From the NCBI GenBank assembly GCA_020248665.1, contig JADCHE010000075.1:1-57295 (forward strand): a stretch of 57,295 nt of DNA, in the 5' to 3' direction. The DNA is from Burkholderiales bacterium (GTDB taxonomy: Bacteria; Pseudomonadota; Gammaproteobacteria; Burkholderiales; Burkholderiaceae_E). Shown here in pieces: positions 36,133-45,183 of this stretch; position 1 is the stretch's first letter, and each line of letters starts with the position of its first letter. The notes beneath the pieces were generated by a model. The model saw only the letters and a list, made by a program, of their open reading frames with translations, did not search any database and was not told the DNA's origin. A program made the position numbers and the translations under genes.

Positions 36133-37938
36133 ATGATCGACCCGGACGCTGCCTCCGCCATCGACGACGTGCTGCGCCGCCACGGCGGGCAGCGCGACGC
36201 GCTGGTCCAGATCCTGCGCGAGGTGCAGGAGCGCACCCGCTGGCTGCCGCGTGCGGCGCTCGCCCGGATCGCCGGCGGCGTGGGCCTCACGCCAGCCGTG
36301 GTCGAGGGCGTCGCGAGCTTCTATCGCTTCCTGCACCTCGCGCCGGTCGGACGCTACCACCTGCTGTGGAGCGACAACCTCACCGACCGGATGCAGGGCA
36401 GCCGACTGCTCGCGAGCGAGCTGCGCCGATTGCTGGGCGCGCCGCGGGGCGTGCCGACCGCCGACGGGCTGGTCAGCATCGGCTATACCTCGTGCATCGG
36501 CCACGGGGACCAGGGCCCGACGGTGCTGGTCGACCACCGGCAGGTACTGACCCGAATGGACAGCCTTCGCGTCATCGAGCTCGCCGAACTGATCCGCGCG
36601 CGCGTGCCGGTCGACGACTGGCCGTCCGACTGGTTCCGGGTCGAGGACACGGTGCAGCGCGCGGACGTGCTGCTGGGATCCCCGCCGATGCGGGGGCAGG
36701 CGCTGCGCGCGACGCTCGCGCGCGGCGCTTCGGCGACGCTCGACGAGCTCGCGGCGTCGCGTCTGCGCGGGCGCGGCGGCGCCGGCTTCGACACCGCGGG
36801 CAAGTGGCGCATGTGCGCGCGCGCGCCGGTGCCGGCCGGCGGCAGCCGCGTCGTCGTCTGCAACGCTGACGAGGGCGAGCCCGGCACCTTCAAGGACCGC
36901 GTGCTGCTCGAGCGCGAGTTCGACGCGGCCGTCGAGGGCATGACGGTCGCCGCGCGCCTCCTCGACGCACGCCTCGGCTTCGTCTACCTGCGCGGCGAGT
37001 ACCGCCGGATGCTCGAGGACCTGCTCGCTGTGCTCGAGCGGCGGCGCGCGCAGCGGCTCCTCGGCGCGCGCATCCTCGACGTCGACGGCTTCGACTTCGA
37101 CGTCGCGATCCACGTCGGTGCGGGAGCCTACGTGTGCGGCGAAGAGAGCTCGCTGATCGAGTCGCTCGAGGGCAAGCGCGGCACACCGAGGATCCGCCCG
37201 CCGTTCCCGGTCGAATCCGGCTATCTCGGGCAGCCGACCGTCGTCAACAACGTCGAAACCTTCTGCGCGGCCGCGCGGATCGCCGAGAGCGGCGGCGCGT
37301 GGTGGGCCGGGCTCGGCACCGCCGCAAGCACCGGCACCAAGCTGGTGTCAGTCAGCGGGGACTGCGCGCGCCCGGGCATCTACGAGCATCCTTTCGGCGT
37401 GCCGATCAACCGGATCCTCGAGGAGTCCGGCGCGACGCGCACCCAGGCGGTGCAGGTGAGCGGCCCGTCGGGGTTGTGCCTCGCCGCGCACGAGTTCGGG
37501 CGCCGGCTGGCCTTCGAGGACGTGCCGACTTCGGGCGCGCTGATGGTGTTCGACGAGACGCGCGACATGTTCGAGACCGCGCGCGCGTTCGCACATTTCT
37601 TCGCGCACGAGAGCTGCGGGTTCTGCACGCCGTGCCGCGTCGGCACCGAGCTCGTCGTGCGGCGGATGGACAAGCTCGCCGACGGCCACGGCTCGGTGTT
37701 CGACGAGCGCGAGCTCCACGAGCTCGAGGCGCTGATGCACGGCACCACGCACTGCGGGCTCGGCGCGACCGCGACCAACGCGCTGCGCGACACGCTCGCG
37801 CGCTTCCGGCCCGCGTACGATCGGCGGCTGCAGGCGCCGTCATTCGTGCCGGGGTTCGACCTCGACGCCGAGCTCGCGCCGGCCCGCCGCGCGACCGGCC
37901 GCGACGACGCCGGCGCCCATCTGGAGCAGCGTGGATGA
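36133..37938 (+). CDS. hoxF: NAD-reducing hydrogenase diaphorase subunit HoxF
   Basis: A 601-residue flavoprotein subunit that passes electrons between the hydrogenase module and NAD. An N-terminal NuoE-like domain (about 1-160) retains only a Cys in the YTSCIGHGDQGP stretch. The NuoF-like part carries the FMN/NAD site RGRGGAGFDTAGKW near residue 213 and GAYVCGEESSLIESLEGKRG. The 4Fe-4S ligands are C495, C498, C501 (ESCGFCTPCRVG) and C541. Length equals the Cupriavidus soluble hydrogenase HoxF. First gene of the hox operon; its stop overlaps the hoxU start (ATGA). Confidence 0.95.
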   Translation: MIDPDAASAIDDVLRRHGGQRDALVQILREVQERTRWLPRAALARIAGGVGLTPAVVEGVASFYRFLHLAPVGRYHLLWSDNLTDRMQGSRLLASELRRLLGAPRGVPTADGLVSIGYTSCIGHGDQGPTVLVDHRQVLTRMDSLRVIELAELIRARVPVDDWPSDWFRVEDTVQRADVLLGSPPMRGQALRATLARGASATLDELAASRLRGRGGAGFDTAGKWRMCARAPVPAGGSRVVVCNADEGEPGTFKDRVLLEREFDAAVEGMTVAARLLDARLGFVYLRGEYRRMLEDLLAVLERRRAQRLLGARILDVDGFDFDVAIHVGAGAYVCGEESSLIESLEGKRGTPRIRPPFPVESGYLGQPTVVNNVETFCAAARIAESGGAWWAGLGTAASTGTKLVSVSGDCARPGIYEHPFGVPINRILEESGATRTQAVQVSGPSGLCLAAHEFGRRLAFEDVPTSGALMVFDETRDMFETARAFAHFFAHESCGFCTPCRVGTELVVRRMDKLADGHGSVFDERELHELEALMHGTTHCGLGATATNALRDTLARFRPAYDRRLQAPSFVPGFDLDAELAPARRATGRDDAGAHLEQRG

Positions 37939-38675
37939 ACCGCTTCGTGCTCGACGGTCTCGCGGTCCCGTTCGAGGACGGCGACACGCTGATGGCCGCC
38001 GCCGTGCGCGCGGGCCGCTACGTGCCCCATCTGTGCTGGCACCCGCGGCTCGGCCAGAGCGGCGCGTGCCGGCTGTGCACGGTACGCGTCGACGGACGGC
38101 TCGCCGCCGCGTGCACGACCCGCGCCGCGCCCGGGCAGGTCGTCGAGAACCGCACGGCCGAGCTCGACGGCAAGCGGCTGATGCTGCTGCAGATGCTGTT
38201 CGTCGAGGGCAACCACTTCTGCCCGAGCTGCGAGAAGAGCGGCGATTGCCTGCTGCAGGCCACCGCCTACGAGATGGGCATGACCGCTCCGCGCTTCGAG
38301 GAGTTCTACCCGAACCGCCCGGTCGACACCAGCCACCCACGCACCTGGCTCGACCTGAACCGCTGCATCCTGTGCAAGCTGTGCGTGCGTGCGAGTCACG
38401 AGGTCGACGGCAAGGACGTCTTCGCGATCGGCGGCCACGGCATCGGCACGCACCTGCTCGTCGACTCACCCACCGGACGGCTCGGCGACAGCGCGTTCGA
38501 CGACACCGATTTCGCCGCGACCGTCTGCCCCGTCGGCGCCATCCTGCCGAAGCGCCGTGGCTTCGCGGTCCCGATCGGCGATCGGCGGTTCGACCGGGCT
38601 CCGGTGTCGGCGATGGCGGCCAGGTCCGAGGCCGGTCCGGAAGCGGCTCAGGAGGCTCCCGATGGACCCCGCTGA
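37935..38675 (+). CDS. hoxU: Hydrogenase diaphorase small subunit HoxU
   Basis: A 246-residue iron-sulfur protein related to the N-terminal part of NuoG. It relays electrons between HoxF and the hydrogenase dimer. The 2Fe-2S set is in PHLCWHPRLGQSGACRLCTV and AACTTRA. Next is the His/Cys 4Fe-4S region NHFCPSCEKSGDCLLQ, then a ferredoxin-like set CILCKLCVRASHE, with CPVGAI later. A 25-residue Ala/Glu-rich tail exceeds the usual length. Coupled to hoxF by ATGA; overlaps hoxY by 14 bases. Confidence 0.95.
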   Translation: MNRFVLDGLAVPFEDGDTLMAAAVRAGRYVPHLCWHPRLGQSGACRLCTVRVDGRLAAACTTRAAPGQVVENRTAELDGKRLMLLQMLFVEGNHFCPSCEKSGDCLLQATAYEMGMTAPRFEEFYPNRPVDTSHPRTWLDLNRCILCKLCVRASHEVDGKDVFAIGGHGIGTHLLVDSPTGRLGDSAFDDTDFAATVCPVGAILPKRRGFAVPIGDRRFDRAPVSAMAARSEAGPEAAQEAPDGPR

Positions 38676-39249
38676 GCCCCCGGGCGTCGCCGGCGCGACG
38701 GCGCCCGCGCCGCGCCGGCTGCGCGTCGCGACGGTGTCGCTCGCCGGCTGCTTCGGCTGCCACATGTCGATGATGGACCTCGACGGGCGACTGTTCGAGC
38801 TGTTCGAGCGCATCGAGCTCGACCGCTCGCCGCTCACCGACCTCAAGCACTGCGGGCCGTGCGACGTCGGGCTCGTCGAGGGCGGACTGTGCAACGCCGA
38901 GAACGTCCACGTGCTGCGCGAGTTCCGCGCGCGCTGCCGCGTGCTGGTCGCGGTCGGCGCCTGCGCGATCAACGGGGGGCTGCCCGCGCAGCGCAACTCG
39001 CTCGACGTCGGCCGTCTCCTCGTCGAAGTCTACGGCGCCCGCCCCGGCCTCGCCCCCGGCAGCGGCGTGCCGGACGACCCCGAGCTGCCGCTGCCGCTCG
39101 CGCGCGTGCACCCGATCCACGAGGTCGTGCACGTCGACCACTTCCTGCCGGGTTGCCCACCGAGCGCCGACGCGATTTGGGCGTTCCTCGGCGCGCTGCT
39201 CGACGGCCGCGAGCCGCACCTGGGCCACGGACTGATCCGCTACGACTGA
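38662..39249 (+). CDS. hoxY: NiFe hydrogenase small subunit HoxY
   Basis: A 195-residue small subunit of a group 3d [NiFe] hydrogenase, holding the proximal 4Fe-4S cluster. Ligand motifs are LAGCFGCHMSMMDLD, HCGPCDVGLVEGG, VGACAINGG and FLPGCPPSADAIW. No twin-arginine signal, so the enzyme is cytoplasmic. ATG at 38662 has AGGAGG six bases upstream. The first 20 residues are an Ala/Pro-rich extension. Stop overlaps the hoxH ATG. Confidence 0.95.
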   Translation: MDPAEPPGVAGATAPAPRRLRVATVSLAGCFGCHMSMMDLDGRLFELFERIELDRSPLTDLKHCGPCDVGLVEGGLCNAENVHVLREFRARCRVLVAVGACAINGGLPAQRNSLDVGRLLVEVYGARPGLAPGSGVPDDPELPLPLARVHPIHEVVHVDHFLPGCPPSADAIWAFLGALLDGREPHLGHGLIRYD

Positions 39250-40748
39250 TGGACGCCACGCCGACACCCGCCGAGCCCGCGCCGACGCTGCGTCGCGTCG
39301 CGATCGACCCGCTGTCGCGCGTCGAGGGGCACGGCAAGGTCACGTTGCTGCTCGACGAGCACGACCGCGTGCGTCAGGCCCGACTGCACATCGTCGAGTT
39401 CCGCGGCTTCGAGCGCTTCATCGTCGGCCGGCCGTACTGGGAGGTGCCGGTGATGGTGCAGCGGTTGTGCGGCATCTGCCCGGTCTCGCACCACCTTGCC
39501 GCGACCAAGGCGATCGAGGTCGCGCTGGGCGTGGCCGACGTGCCGCCTACCGCGCGCGCGGTGCGCCGGCTGATGCACTACGGCCAGATCCTGCAGTCGC
39601 ACGCACTGCATTTCTTCCACCTGGCATCACCCGACCTGCTGTTCGGCTTCGACGAACCCGTCGGGCGGCGCAACATCGTCGGCGTCGCGGCTGCTCATCC
39701 GGAAATCGCCCGCCAGGGCGTGCTGCTGCGCAAGTACGGCCAGGAGGTGATCCGCGTGACCGCGGGCAAGCGCGTGCACGGCACCGGCTGCGTGCCGGGC
39801 GGCGTGAACCGGCACCCGACCCTCGAGGAGCGCGACGCGCTGCTCGGGCAGCTGCCGCAGGTGATCGACTGGTGCGAGCGGGCGGTCGAGCTGGCCGTGA
39901 CCCTGCACGCGCAGGATCCGGCGTTCTACGACGGCTTCGGCGCGCTGCGCTCGAGCTGGATGTCGATCGTGCGCCCGGACGGTGCGCTCGACCTGTACGA
40001 CGGCGTGCTGCGCGCCCGTGACGCCGACGGCCGCCTGCTGCTCGACGGCGAAGACGTGCAGGGCTACCTCGGCCTGATCGAGGAGGCGGTCGAGCCGTGG
40101 AGCTACATGAAGTTCCCGTACCTGCGCGCGCTCGGCCGCGACGCCGGCTGGTACCGGGTCGGGCCGCTCGCGCGGATGCACACCGCCGACCGCCTGCCGA
40201 CGCCGCGCGCCGAAGCCCGGCGACAGGGGTTCCTCGTCGACGGCCCGGTGCACGCGACGCTCGGCTACCACCGCGCGCGGATGATCGAGATGCTGCACGC
40301 GGCCGAGATGATCGGCGAGCTGCTCGGCGACGAGGCGCTGGTCGGCGGCGCGCTGGTCGCACCGGTGCCGCCCGCGGCTCGCGGCGCGCGGCGCCAGGGC
40401 GTCGGCGTCATCGAGGCGCCTCGCGGCACGCTGATCCACGACTACGAGATCGGGGACGACGACCTGGTGACCCGCTGCAACCTGATCGTCAGCACGACGC
40501 ACAACAACCACGCGATGAACGAGTCGGTCCGGGCCGTCGCCCACCGGTACTTCGACGGCCGGAGCGTCGACCCGGGCCTGCTGAACCGCATCGAGGTCGC
40601 GGTCCGCGCGTACGACCCGTGCCTGAGCTGCGCAACGCACGCGCTCGGCGCCATGCCGCTCCGGGTCGACGTGGTCGACGCCGGCGGCGCGTTCCGCGAC
40701 GCGGTCGTGCGCCACGGCGACGGACGCCTCGAGCGGGTGGCGCGGTGA
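39249..40748 (+). CDS. hoxH: NiFe hydrogenase large subunit HoxH
   Basis: A 499-residue catalytic subunit that splits or makes H2. The four nickel-iron ligands are present: C74 and C77 in RLCGICPVSHH and C458 and C461 in DPCLSCATHALG. After His464 there is a 35-residue C-terminal extension, expected to be removed by the HoxW protease after metal insertion. The N-terminal SRVEGHGKV motif is typical. With HoxFUY it forms a soluble NAD-coupled bidirectional hydrogenase. Confidence 0.96.
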   Translation: MDATPTPAEPAPTLRRVAIDPLSRVEGHGKVTLLLDEHDRVRQARLHIVEFRGFERFIVGRPYWEVPVMVQRLCGICPVSHHLAATKAIEVALGVADVPPTARAVRRLMHYGQILQSHALHFFHLASPDLLFGFDEPVGRRNIVGVAAAHPEIARQGVLLRKYGQEVIRVTAGKRVHGTGCVPGGVNRHPTLEERDALLGQLPQVIDWCERAVELAVTLHAQDPAFYDGFGALRSSWMSIVRPDGALDLYDGVLRARDADGRLLLDGEDVQGYLGLIEEAVEPWSYMKFPYLRALGRDAGWYRVGPLARMHTADRLPTPRAEARRQGFLVDGPVHATLGYHRARMIEMLHAAEMIGELLGDEALVGGALVAPVPPAARGARRQGVGVIEAPRGTLIHDYEIGDDDLVTRCNLIVSTTHNNHAMNESVRAVAHRYFDGRSVDPGLLNRIEVAVRAYDPCLSCATHALGAMPLRVDVVDAGGAFRDAVVRHGDGRLERVAR

Positions 40749-41305
40749 ACCCCCTCGTGTCGACGACCGGGCTCTCGGCGTGCGCGCCGGCCGTCGCCCC
40801 GCTGCTGGTGCTGGCCGTCGGCAACCCCAGCCGAGGCGACGACGCGCTCGGGCCGATGCTGGTCGAGCGGCTGCGCGCGACCGACATCGAGCGCGACGGC
40901 GAGGTCGAGCTGATGACCGACTTCCAGCTGCAGGTCGAGCACGCGCTCGACCTCGACGGACGGCGCGCGGTACTGTTCGTCGACGCGGCGCTCCCCGGAG
41001 CGGGCGGCGCCGAAGGGCTACCCGAGGCGGGCGGCGGCGCGCGCATCGAGACGGCCGAGGCCGACGACCGGGTGCCGCCGGCGAGCCACGCGCTGCGGCC
41101 GCAGGCAGTGTTGCACGTGGCGCGGCGGGTCTGCGCCGCCGTGCCGCCGGCGTGGCTGCTCGCGATCGAAGGGGTGTCGTTCGAGCTCGGCGACGGGTTG
41201 AGCGACGTCGCCGAGCGCCGGCTCGACGAAGCGACACGGCTCGCGCTCGCGTGGCTGCGGGCGCAGCAGGCCCGGACCGGGGAGGCCGACGCGTGCACGA
41301 GCTGA
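40745..41305 (+). CDS. hoxW: Hydrogenase maturation endopeptidase HoxW
   Basis: A 186-residue HycI/HoxW-type protease that cleaves the HoxH C-terminal extension. The family N-terminus LLVLAVGNPSRGDDALGPML supplies the acidic nickel-sensing residue, and FVDAALPG and SHALRPQAVL follow. The GTG start at 40745 overlaps the hoxH stop (GTGA). The gene sits directly behind its substrate, as in Cupriavidus. Overlaps hypA by 13 bases. Confidence 0.9.
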   Translation: MNPLVSTTGLSACAPAVAPLLVLAVGNPSRGDDALGPMLVERLRATDIERDGEVELMTDFQLQVEHALDLDGRRAVLFVDAALPGAGGAEGLPEAGGGARIETAEADDRVPPASHALRPQAVLHVARRVCAAVPPAWLLAIEGVSFELGDGLSDVAERRLDEATRLALAWLRAQQARTGEADACTS

Positions 41306-41634
41306 GCCTCGCGGCCGAGGTGCTGCGCATCGTCGAGGACGCGGCCCGCGCCGACCCGTTCCGACGCGTGAGGACGCTGCGGCTGTCGGTACCGGCGCTG
41401 GCCGGCGTCGAGGTCGACGCGCTGCGCCTCGCGCTCGAGTCGGTGGCGCCGCGCACGCTGCTCGACGGCGCGCGGCTCGTCGTCGACGAGCCGCCCGGGG
41501 TCGCGCGGTGCCCCGACTGCGGCCGCGAGGTCGAGATCCCCGCGCGCGGGGTCGAGTGCCCGTGCTGCGGCGGCGTGCGGCTCGAGGTCACCGGCGGCAC
41601 CGCGATGCGGGTCGTCGACCTCGAGGTCGAGTGA
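41293..41634 (+). CDS. hypA: Hydrogenase nickel chaperone HypA
   Basis: A 113-residue nickel-insertion protein. It starts with the nickel-binding His at position 2 ([14 protein letters not shown] start) and has the zinc domain with CPDCG and CPCCGG pairs. It works with HypB to deliver nickel to HoxH. The start lies inside hoxW, so translation is probably coupled. Confidence 0.93.
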   Translation: MHELSLAAEVLRIVEDAARADPFRRVRTLRLSVPALAGVEVDALRLALESVAPRTLLDGARLVVDEPPGVARCPDCGREVEIPARGVECPCCGGVRLEVTGGTAMRVVDLEVE

Positions 41635-41659
41635 CGATGCGACGAACGGAGGCGACGGC

Positions 41660-42640
41660 ATGTGCGTGACCTGCGGCTGCGGCACGAGCGCGCGACACGA
41701 CGACGACGCGGCGATGCGCGCGGACGCCGCGCGGACGATCCGGCTCGAAGCCGAGGTGCTCGGCGCGAACGACCGCGTCGCCGCGCGCAACCGCGCCCAC
41801 TTCGCCGCGCACGGCGTGACCGCGCTGAACCTGGTGTCGAGCCCCGGCTCGGGCAAGACCACGCTGCTGGTCGAGACGATCGGGCGGCTGCGCCGGCGCG
41901 CCCCCGGCCTCGCGATCGCGGTGATCGAGGGCGACCAGCAGACCTCGAACGACGCCGAGCGGATCCGCGCGACCGGCGTGCCCGCGGTCCAGGTCAACAC
42001 CGGCAAGGGCTGCCACCTCGACGCGACGATGGTCGAGCGGGCGTTCGCGCGGCTGCCGATCCACGCGGCGGCGCACGGGGACGGGCTCGGGCCGTCGCAC
42101 GAGCATCGGGAGGCGCACGAGCACGCTGACGAGCACGAGCGCGGCGGCGGCCACGAGCACCGTGCGGAGCCCGACTCCGGCGCGGCGCACCCGCCCGGCG
42201 GCGCCCTCCTCTTCATCGAGAATGTCGGCAACCTCGTCTGCCCGGCCGCCTGGGACCTCGGCGAGGCTGCGAAGGTCGTCGTGCTGTCGGTCACCGAAGG
42301 CGACGACAAGCCGGCCAAGTACCCCGACATGTTCGCCGCCGCGTCGCTGATGGTCGTCAACAAGGTCGACCTGCTGCCGTACGTCGACTTCGACCTCGAG
42401 CGCTGCGTCGAGCTCGCGCGCCGCGCGAACCCTCGGATCGCCGTGCTGCGCGTGTCGGCGCGGACCGGAGACGGCCTCGACGCGTGGGTCGAGTGGCTGC
42501 TCGACCCGTCGCGGGCACCCGAGCCGGACGCCGCCACGGGCTCGGCCGACGCGCACGACCCGGTCGCGACCGAGGCCGCGCTGCGCCGCCGGATCGCCGA
42601 GCTCGAGGCGCGCCTCGCCGCAGCCGGCGGGGGAGGCTGA
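41660..42640 (+). CDS. hypB: Nickel GTPase HypB with internal His-rich segment
   Basis: A 326-residue SIMIBI GTPase for nickel delivery to hydrogenase. The N-terminal high-affinity nickel motif CVTCGCG is present. The P-loop SPGSGKTT, the G-domain metal site [17 protein letters not shown] and the NKVDLLPY specificity motif follow in order. A stretch with ten His in 43 residues (135-177) lies between GKGCHLDA and ENVGNLVCP, inside the GTPase domain. In other His-rich HypB proteins this nickel-storage stretch is near the N-terminus. A helical tail (about 295-326) ends the protein. ATG at 41660 has GGAGG upstream. Confidence 0.94.
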   Translation: MCVTCGCGTSARHDDDAAMRADAARTIRLEAEVLGANDRVAARNRAHFAAHGVTALNLVSSPGSGKTTLLVETIGRLRRRAPGLAIAVIEGDQQTSNDAERIRATGVPAVQVNTGKGCHLDATMVERAFARLPIHAAAHGDGLGPSHEHREAHEHADEHERGGGHEHRAEPDSGAAHPPGGALLFIENVGNLVCPAAWDLGEAAKVVVLSVTEGDDKPAKYPDMFAAASLMVVNKVDLLPYVDFDLERCVELARRANPRIAVLRVSARTGDGLDAWVEWLLDPSRAPEPDAATGSADAHDPVATEAALRRRIAELEARLAAAGGGG

Positions 42641-42644
42641 CGCC

Positions 42645-43796
42645 GTGGACGCCTCCACCCGCCTGCCCCGCGCCGCGCCGGCCCGCGTGCTCGCCTGCGG
42701 CGCGTTCCTGAAGAACGCCGCCTGCCTGGTCGACGGCGATCGCGTCGCGTGGTCGCCGCAGCACGGCGACCTCGGCGAGGTCGCCGCCTGCGAGGCGCTC
42801 GGCCGCTCGGTCGAGGCGCTGCTCGCGCACGCGGGCGGGCGGATCGACGCGGTCGCGCACGACCTGCACCCCGACTTCCGCAGCACGCGCGTCGCGCTCG
42901 CGCTCGCCGGGCGGCTCGGCGTGCCGGCCGTCGCGGTCCAGCACCACCATGCGCACGTCGCGGCCGTGCAGGCCGAGCTAGGCATCGCCGCGCCCGTCGC
43001 CGGGATCGCGCTCGACGGCGTCGGCCTCGGCGACGACGGCCTCGCCTGGGGCGGCGAGCTGCTGCACGTCGACGGCGGCACCGCCGCACACCGGTGGCGG
43101 CGGCTCGACCACCTGCGCCCGATCCGCCTGCCCGGCGGCGACCGCGCCGCGATCGAGCCGTGGCGGCTCGCCGCCGCGGTGCTGCACTCGGTCGGCCGCG
43201 GGCCCGAGATCTCCACGCGCTTCGCGCCGGCGGTCGGCGCCGAGGCCGCACGCACAGTCGCGGCGCTGCTCGAGCACGACCTGCGTTGCCCGCCGACGAC
43301 CGCCGCCGGCCGCTGGTTCGACGCCGCCGCGGGCGCGCTCGGGCTGTGCATGCGCCAGCACGCCGAGGCGCAGGCGGCGATCGCGCTCGAGGCGCGAGCC
43401 CGCGCGGCGCTGCTCGCCGAGCCGGACCTCGAGGCGCCCGCCTGCGGCCTCGACCTGACCGCGACCGTCGCCGCGCTGCTCGACGTCGACCGGACCGACA
43501 CCGACGCGGTCGCGCGCGGCGCGGCGCGCTTCCACCTCGCGCTCGCCGACGGGCTCGCCGACGCGGCGATCCGCGCCGCCTGCGCGCACGGCCTCGGCGA
43601 CGTGGTGCTGGGAGGCGGCTGCTTCGCGAATCGCGTGCTGCTCGAGCGGCTGTCGGGCACGCTGCGCGGCGCGGGACTGCGCGTGCACGCCGTGCCGGCG
43701 CCGCGCTGCGGCGACGCGGGCATCGCGCTCGGCCAGGCGTGGGTCGCCGCGTGCGCGGTCGCCTCCGGCATCGCGCGCGCCGCCGAAGCAGCCTGA
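42645..43796 (+). CDS. hypF: Short-form carbamoyltransferase HypF
   Basis: A 383-residue protein equal to only the C-terminal Kae1-like domain of HypF, which uses carbamoyl phosphate to build the cyanide ligands of the NiFe site. The metal-binding HHHAHVAAVQAE, IALDGVGLGDDG, WGGELL and the C-terminal GGGCFANRVLLERL are intact. The acylphosphatase, zinc-finger and YrdC-like domains of full-length HypF (about 750 residues) are absent, and nothing resembling them precedes the gene. As I recall, a short HypF of this kind also exists in Cupriavidus. GTG start at 42645, four bases after the hypB stop. Confidence 0.9.
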   Translation: MDASTRLPRAAPARVLACGAFLKNAACLVDGDRVAWSPQHGDLGEVAACEALGRSVEALLAHAGGRIDAVAHDLHPDFRSTRVALALAGRLGVPAVAVQHHHAHVAAVQAELGIAAPVAGIALDGVGLGDDGLAWGGELLHVDGGTAAHRWRRLDHLRPIRLPGGDRAAIEPWRLAAAVLHSVGRGPEISTRFAPAVGAEAARTVAALLEHDLRCPPTTAAGRWFDAAAGALGLCMRQHAEAQAAIALEARARAALLAEPDLEAPACGLDLTATVAALLDVDRTDTDAVARGAARFHLALADGLADAAIRAACAHGLGDVVLGGGCFANRVLLERLSGTLRGAGLRVHAVPAPRCGDAGIALGQAWVAACAVASGIARAAEAA

Positions 43797-43798
43797 CC

Positions 43799-44032
43799 AT
43801 GTGCCTCGCCCTCCCCGCCCGCGTCGTCGAGCTGCTCGACGCCGAGCGCGCGATCGTCGAGCTCGGCGGCGTGCGCCGCACCGTGTCGGTCGCGCTGACG
43901 CCCGAGGCCCGGGTCGGCGACCACGTGATCGTGCACGTCGGCTTCGCGATCGGGGTGCTCGACCCCGACGAGGCCGAGCGTACCCTCGCGCTGTTCGCCG
44001 CGGGACCGGACGCCGACGGAGGGCCCCGATGA
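43799..44032 (+). CDS. hypC: Hydrogenase maturation chaperone HypC
   Basis: A 77-residue HypC/HupF protein. It begins MCLALPARVVEL with the essential Cys2 that contacts the Fe(CN)2CO precursor and the HoxH apoprotein, and has GDHVIVHVGFAIGVLD in the OB-fold core. It forms a complex with HypD. Its stop overlaps the hypD start (ATGA). Confidence 0.94.
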   Translation: MCLALPARVVELLDAERAIVELGGVRRTVSVALTPEARVGDHVIVHVGFAIGVLDPDEAERTLALFAAGPDADGGPR

Positions 44033-45183
44033 GGTACGTCGACGCGTTCCGCGACGGCGCCCTCGCCGCGCGGCTCGCCGCCCGCATCGCGGCCGACGCG
44101 GCTCCGGCGCGCACCTACCGCTTCATGGAGTTCTGCGGCGGCCACACGCACGCGATCGCGCGCCACGGCATCGTCGACCTGCTGCCGCCGAACGTCCGGA
44201 TGATCCACGGACCCGGCTGCCCGGTCTGCGTGCTGCCGATCGGCCGCGTCGACCAGGCGATCCGCGTCGCGCTCGAACACGGCGCGACGCTGTGCACCTA
44301 CGGCGACACGATGCGCGTGCCGGCGTCCGACGGCCTGTCGCTGATGCGCGCGAAGGCGTGCGGCGGCGACGTCCGGATGGTGTACTCGGCGGCCGACGCG
44401 CTCGCGCTCGCGCGCGCCGAGCCCGCGCGACAGGTCGTGTTCCTCGCGATCGGCTTCGAGACGACGACCCCGCCGACCGCGCTCGTGCTCCGCGAGGCCG
44501 CCCGCGACCGCCTCGCCAACTTCTCGGTGCTGTGCAACCACGTGCTGACGCCGGCGGCGATCGCGCACCTGGTCGACGCGCCCGAGGCGCGGCGCCTCGG
44601 GGACGTGCCGATCGACGGCTTCGTCGGGCCCGCGCACGTCAGCATCGTGATCGGCACGCGCCCGTACGAGCGCTTCGCGATCGCGTCGCGCAAGCCGGTC
44701 GTCGTCGCGGGCTTCGAGCCGCTCGACGTGATGCAGTCGATCGCGATGCTCGTGCGGCAGGTGAACGAGGGCCGCGCCGAGGTCGAGAACGAGTTCACCC
44801 GCGCGGTGACGCGCGACGGCAACCTCGCCGCGCAGCGCGTCGTCGCCGACGTGTTCGAGCGGCGCGAGCGCTTCGAGTGGCGCGGCCTGGGCACCGTGCC
44901 CGACAGCGCGCTGCGGATCCGCCCCGAGTACGCGGCCTTCGACGCCGAGCGCCGCTTCGACCTCGCCGACGTGCCGGTGCCCGACCATCCGAAGTGCGAG
45001 TGCGGGACGATCCTGCGCGGCGCGAAGACGCCGACCGACTGCCGGCTGTTCGGCACCGCGTGCACCCCCGAGACGCCGCTCGGCGCGTGCATGGTGTCGT
45101 CCGAGGGCGCGTGCGCCGCGCACTGGTCGTACGGCCGGTTCCGGCCGCGCGCGATCCCGATCGCGGCGGAGCGCGCCCGATGA
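44029..45183 (+). CDS. hypD: Hydrogenase maturation protein HypD
   Basis: A 384-residue iron-sulfur protein on which the Fe(CN)2CO group is assembled. Conserved blocks: FMEFCGGHTHAIARHG, IHGPGCPVCVLPIG, AIGFETTTPPTA, FVGPAHVSIVIGT and the C-terminal cysteine set (PKCECGTILRGAKTP, C-LFGTAC). ATG at 44029 overlaps hypC; its own end overlaps hypE. Confidence 0.95.
   Translation: MRYVDAFRDGALAARLAARIAADAAPARTYRFMEFCGGHTHAIARHGIVDLLPPNVRMIHGPGCPVCVLPIGRVDQAIRVALEHGATLCTYGDTMRVPASDGLSLMRAKACGGDVRMVYSAADALALARAEPARQVVFLAIGFETTTPPTALVLREAARDRLANFSVLCNHVLTPAAIAHLVDAPEARRLGDVPIDGFVGPAHVSIVIGTRPYERFAIASRKPVVVAGFEPLDVMQSIAMLVRQVNEGRAEVENEFTRAVTRDGNLAAQRVVADVFERRERFEWRGLGTVPDSALRIRPEYAAFDAERRFDLADVPVPDHPKCECGTILRGAKTPTDCRLFGTACTPETPLGACMVSSEGACAAHWSYGRFRPRAIPIAAERAR

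Noticed and set aside
42645-43796. hypF as a truncated pseudogene
   Set aside because: The reading frame is intact from a GTG right after hypB, the remaining domain is complete, and short HypF forms are known; no upstream domain remnants are visible.
40489-45123. A 1544-codon minus-strand open frame across the hox-hyp genes
   Set aside because: It is antisense to eight well-matched hydrogenase genes and has Arg/Ala-rich low-complexity text; long shadow frames are expected in such GC-rich DNA.
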